Assembly: GCF_014200605.1 (NCBI RefSeq)
Contig: NZ_JACHCE010000004.1
Location: forward strand, 1-64,000
Source of the DNA: Pedobacter cryoconitis
GTDB lineage: Bacteria > Bacteroidota > Bacteroidia > Sphingobacteriales > Sphingobacteriaceae
Direction: 5' to 3'
Length of the DNA: 64,000 bases
Each line of letters begins with the position of its first letter. Within the stretch, counting starts at the first letter, position 1. Shown piece after piece: positions 61,376 to 64,000 of this stretch. Below the pieces are notes generated by a model that saw only the letters and a program-made list of their open reading frames with translations, ran no database searches and was not told where the DNA came from. The position numbers were made by a program, and so were the translations under genes.

Positions 61376-63364
61376 ATGTCCTTACAAGAAAGGCAGCAGG
61401 CATCTTATCCTTTATATTTAGAAGGTGGTGGCGAAATGGGGATGCTGACCCGCTCATTCAATTGGTCCGAAACAGTGTTGGGTACCCCGGATAAATGGTC
61501 CCCTAACCTGCTAACCACATTAAGTATTATCCTCCATTCAAAATTCCCAATGTTTTTATGGTGGGGCCCAGACCTGATACAATTTTACAATGATGCCTAT
61601 AAACCAAGTTTAGGAAAGGATGGTAAACATCCAAAAGCTTTAGGACAAAAAGGAGCAGAATGCTGGCCGGAGATATGGCCGGTCATCAAACCCCTGATTG
61701 ATCAGGTGATGAATGGCGGAGAAGCAACATGGCAGGAGGATCAGCTTATTCCGATCTATAGGAATAACAACCTGGAAGATGTTTACTGGACTTTTTGTTA
61801 TAGCCGTGTAATAGATGTAAATGGAGAAATTGGCGGTATTTTGGTAACTTGTACTGAAACAACTAACAAAATAAAGAGGACACAAGAAATTGAGCAGACC
61901 TTAATCAAACTTGCTGAAAGTGAGTCGAGGTCTAATAAACTCATTACCCAGGCTCCTGTAGCTGTTGGCGTACTTAAAACAAAAGACCTGATCATTGAAA
62001 CCGCAAATAGTAAAATCCTGCAGTTTTGGGGTAAATCAGCAAATATCATTGGCCTGCCTTTAGCCCTTGCCCTGCCCGAACTTGAAGGACAGCCTTTTCT
62101 GCAAATACTGGATGACGTCTATACGACAGGCACTCCCTACTCCAGTTATGAAATACCCGCCAGAATAGAATACAACGGTATATTTAAAATATGTTATTTT
62201 GATTTCCTTTATCAGCCAATTCTAAATCAATCGGGCGAAACAGAAAGTATTCTTGTCGTGGCTACAGATCTGACTGAGCAGGTAGAGGCCAGAAAGATTA
62301 TAGAAGAAAACTTTTTGCAGTTCAGACAACTGGCCGATTCGATTGCTCAGATGGTATGGGTAACTGACGAATCAGGTACACATGAATATCTTAACAAAAG
62401 GTGGTACGATTTTACAGGTTCAAACTTTGATCATACAAAGAATGAGGGCTGGGATGATTTGGTGCATCCTGATGATGTTGCAAGAGCAGCAGAAAAATGG
62501 ATTCATTCTTTAAATACAGGTGATCCGTTTGAGATAGAATACCGGTTAAAAAAACATACTGGTGAATATGTCTGGGTACTGGGCAGAGCTGCCCCATTTT
62601 ACAATGCAGAAGGAAAAATTGCCAAATGGTTTGGGACATGTACTGATATTCATGACCAAAAATTATTACAGGAACAAAAAGATGACTTCATCAGTATTGC
62701 AAGCCATGAGCTTAAAACCCCTATCACCACGTTAAAGGTCTCCTTACAGCTTATGCAGCGGATGATTGATAACCAATCTCCGCAAATGATGAGCAACCTG
62801 ATCGAAAGGGCTAATAAAAGCATGGATAAAGTTGGTGTCTTAATTGAAGATTTGCTGAACACCAGTAAATATAATCACGGACAACTACATTTAAAGAAAA
62901 CAGTATTTGAAATGGCTGATGTAATTGATGAATGTTGTTCCCATATAGATTACGAAGGAAAACATACAATTAAAATTACCGGAGATACAAATTTAAAGGT
63001 TTATGCAGATGCAGGAAGAATAAGCCAGATCGTTACCAATTTCATTAACAATGCCATAAAATATGCACCTAAATCTAAAGAGATAATTGTTCGTGTTTAT
63101 AAAGAAAATGATCAGGTTAAATTAACTGTTCAGGATAAAGGTCCGGGAATTGCATCAGAGAAAATACCACATATATTTGACCGCTATTACAGGGTTGATA
63201 GTTCGGGGAGTCAATATTCAGGTCTTGGCCTTGGACTGTACATCTGTTCAGAAATCATTAAAAAACATGGCGGTACTATCGGGGTAGACAGCAAACCCGG
63301 CGAAGGAAGCACTTTTTGGTTTACTTTACCATTTTTAGGCACAACAGCCGCAGTAAGCCCATAG
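61376..63364 (+). CDS. PAS-domain sensor histidine kinase with GGGEMG-type N-terminal domain
   Basis: 662 residues, soluble. The N-terminal domain (about 12-160, 'LEGGGEMGMLTRSFNW', 'WWGPDLIQFYND', 'FCYSRVIDVNG') matches that of the kinase at 50537. Two PAS domains follow (about 185-310, with 'LPELEGQPFLQILDDVYTTG' also seen in the kinase at 44698; and about 318-430). The H-box is 'IASHELKTPITTLKVSLQL' and the ATPase has 'NFINNAIKYAPKS', 'DKGPGIASEK' and 'GLGLGLYIC'. It is the fourth orphan kinase of this window. It ends at a long terminator stem. Confidence 0.9.
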   Translation: MSLQERQQASYPLYLEGGGEMGMLTRSFNWSETVLGTPDKWSPNLLTTLSIILHSKFPMFLWWGPDLIQFYNDAYKPSLGKDGKHPKALGQKGAECWPEIWPVIKPLIDQVMNGGEATWQEDQLIPIYRNNNLEDVYWTFCYSRVIDVNGEIGGILVTCTETTNKIKRTQEIEQTLIKLAESESRSNKLITQAPVAVGVLKTKDLIIETANSKILQFWGKSANIIGLPLALALPELEGQPFLQILDDVYTTGTPYSSYEIPARIEYNGIFKICYFDFLYQPILNQSGETESILVVATDLTEQVEARKIIEENFLQFRQLADSIAQMVWVTDESGTHEYLNKRWYDFTGSNFDHTKNEGWDDLVHPDDVARAAEKWIHSLNTGDPFEIEYRLKKHTGEYVWVLGRAAPFYNAEGKIAKWFGTCTDIHDQKLLQEQKDDFISIASHELKTPITTLKVSLQLMQRMIDNQSPQMMSNLIERANKSMDKVGVLIEDLLNTSKYNHGQLHLKKTVFEMADVIDECCSHIDYEGKHTIKITGDTNLKVYADAGRISQIVTNFINNAIKYAPKSKEIIVRVYKENDQVKLTVQDKGPGIASEKIPHIFDRYYRVDSSGSQYSGLGLGLYICSEIIKKHGGTIGVDSKPGEGSTFWFTLPFLGTTAAVSP

Positions 63365-63384
63365 AAAATATTGGTTATCTATTG

Positions 63385-63434
63385 AAATTTCTGCTGTTAT
63401 CTTCTATTCAAATAAAAGATAACAGCAGAAATTT
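63385..63434. terminator. long bidirectional terminator stem
   Basis: AAATTTCTGCTGTTATCTT (63385-63403) and its exact complement (63416-63434) form a perfect 19-bp stem with a 12-nt loop between the convergent kinase and small unknown gene; the right arm touches the stop codon of the latter. Confidence 0.8.
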
Positions 63435-63691
63435 TATACAGGTTTATTATTCAGATAGTCATCAATTTGCTCACCGATCCGGGCTAATAATTCTTTGACG
63501 ACCAGTCCTTCTCCACACCAATTTCTTGCTTGCTTTTGATTTTCTACCCACACAGTACCAATGGAGGTATGCTCATCAAAAATCTCATATTTAGGCTCAT
63601 CCATATCAGGAATTACAAGTAGTCGTTCATTATTCCCTTCTATTAAAACCTGAATCTCAAATGGTTCCCAGGGTTCTTCTATATTTCCCAT
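63434..63691 (-). CDS. small acidic protein, unknown
   Basis: 85 residues, acidic, without signal peptide or membrane segment, with 'IQVLIEGNNERLLVIPDMDE' and 'ARNWCGEGLVVKELLARIGE'. The β-strand then helix outline is typical of small Bacteroidetes hypothetical proteins. I do not recognise a family. It ends in the shared terminator stem. The start at 63691 is the only good ATG. Confidence 0.7.
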   Translation of the reverse strand: MGNIEEPWEPFEIQVLIEGNNERLLVIPDMDEPKYEIFDEHTSIGTVWVENQKQARNWCGEGLVVKELLARIGEQIDDYLNNKPV

Positions 63692-63787
63692 AAAATCTTA
63701 ACTTTTATATACAATCAATCCTTTCACCAATTATTTACAATGGTTGATTAACAGGCTTACTGATAGATTGTTTAAGAAATTATTAAA

Positions 63788-64000
63788 TTACGGTTTGTGG
63801 TATTGAAGATCCAATGGGATAGGGATAAAATTTATATGCTGCATCATACCTGGTGTCATATAACTCAGCTTTAATTTATAACCTTGTTTTTGATGATAAG
63901 ATTCTAAACGAAGCGGATAAAATCCTTTCGTCAAAGGTACGATATAGCTGGAAAACTGGTTATTAGGTGCAGTCATCTTCATTAATAGTTTATTACCGAG
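63788..64000 (-). CDS. 3' end of a larger gene, possible PA14-like domain (partial)
   Basis: The frame is open to the right edge, so the start lies outside the window. The visible ~70 residues contain 'VPLTKGFYPLRLESYHQKQG' and 'LKLSYMTPGMMQHI', which resemble the C-terminal part of PA14-type or related carbohydrate-binding domains (the 'L.KGfYpl.l.y' pattern followed by a strand with 'L.Y..PG'). The parent may be a glycoside hydrolase or lipoprotein; this cannot be told here. Confidence 0.55.
   Translation of the reverse strand, partial: LGNKLLMKMTAPNNQFSSYIVPLTKGFYPLRLESYHQKQGYKLKLSYMTPGMMQHINFIPIPLDLQYHKP

Noticed and set aside
1..64000. tRNA, rRNA, CRISPR arrays, insertion sequences and phage genes
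   Set aside because: Looked for on both strands; no cloverleaf with a TTCRANY loop, no spaced direct repeats, no transposase or integrase motif was found.

Overview
The window looks like a chromosomal segment of a Bacteroidetes bacterium, most likely a Pedobacter-like member of the Sphingobacteriaceae. The evidence is the low G+C content, several SusC/SusD and TonB-dependent receptors with carboxypeptidase-regulatory N-termini, an ECF sigma/FecR pair feeding a SusCD operon, many orphan PAS histidine kinases, and promoters that fit the Bacteroidetes pattern (TTG, about 20 nt, TAnnTTTG) rather than the E. coli one. I saw no rRNA, tRNA, CRISPR array, complete transposon or phage structural gene.

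Layout. 0.4-3.3 kb: a pair of bacterial PH-domain membrane proteins, a VOC protein and a small lipoprotein. 3.5-9.6 kb: an accessory island with two large eCIS-core (DUF4157) proteins that share an N-terminal module but carry different C-terminal payloads (a duplicated unknown domain plus a Cys/His hydrolase-like tail, and a DNA/RNA non-specific nuclease), a SUFU-domain putative immunity protein and fossil gene pieces. 9.7-12.8 kb: an AraC regulator that has lost its middle, a flavin monooxygenase, a TPR protein and a small membrane protein. 12.8-19 kb: a secreted phosphoesterase overlapping a di-haem cytochrome c peroxidase, a tiny ORF ending in a cysteine cluster, and a TonB-dependent receptor. 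19-24 kb: an AraC regulator, an MFS transporter and an outer-membrane barrel protein. 24-32.4 kb: sigma factor, FecR, SusC, SusD and a Tat-exported metallophosphoesterase, a classic trans-envelope regulated uptake system. 32.4-39.5 kb: another TonB receptor, a Tat-exported PLP enzyme and an M1 aminopeptidase. 39.8-43 kb: NTF2-like, AraC and two divergent SDR genes. 43-44.6 kb: a lipoprotein related to cholesterol-dependent cytolysins in which the usual membrane-binding domain is replaced by DUF5648-like repeats. 44.7-52.5 kb: three PAS histidine kinases and a DUF4236 protein. 52.5-56.7 kb: a cytochrome P460/haem-binding operon that includes a LytS/LytTR two-component pair. 56.8-64 kb: a cation diffusion facilitator, a divergent LysR/methyltransferase pair, SDR and AlkB genes, a fourth PAS kinase, a small unknown protein and the 3' end of a gene running off the right edge.

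The most unusual items are the eCIS-effector island without any eCIS machinery in view, the rebuilt cytolysin, the cysteine-ending leader-type ORF before a TonB receptor, and an intergenic region with a good promoter and an intrinsic terminator that could encode a small RNA or an attenuated leader. Domain calls rest on motif recognition by eye; no database search was run.
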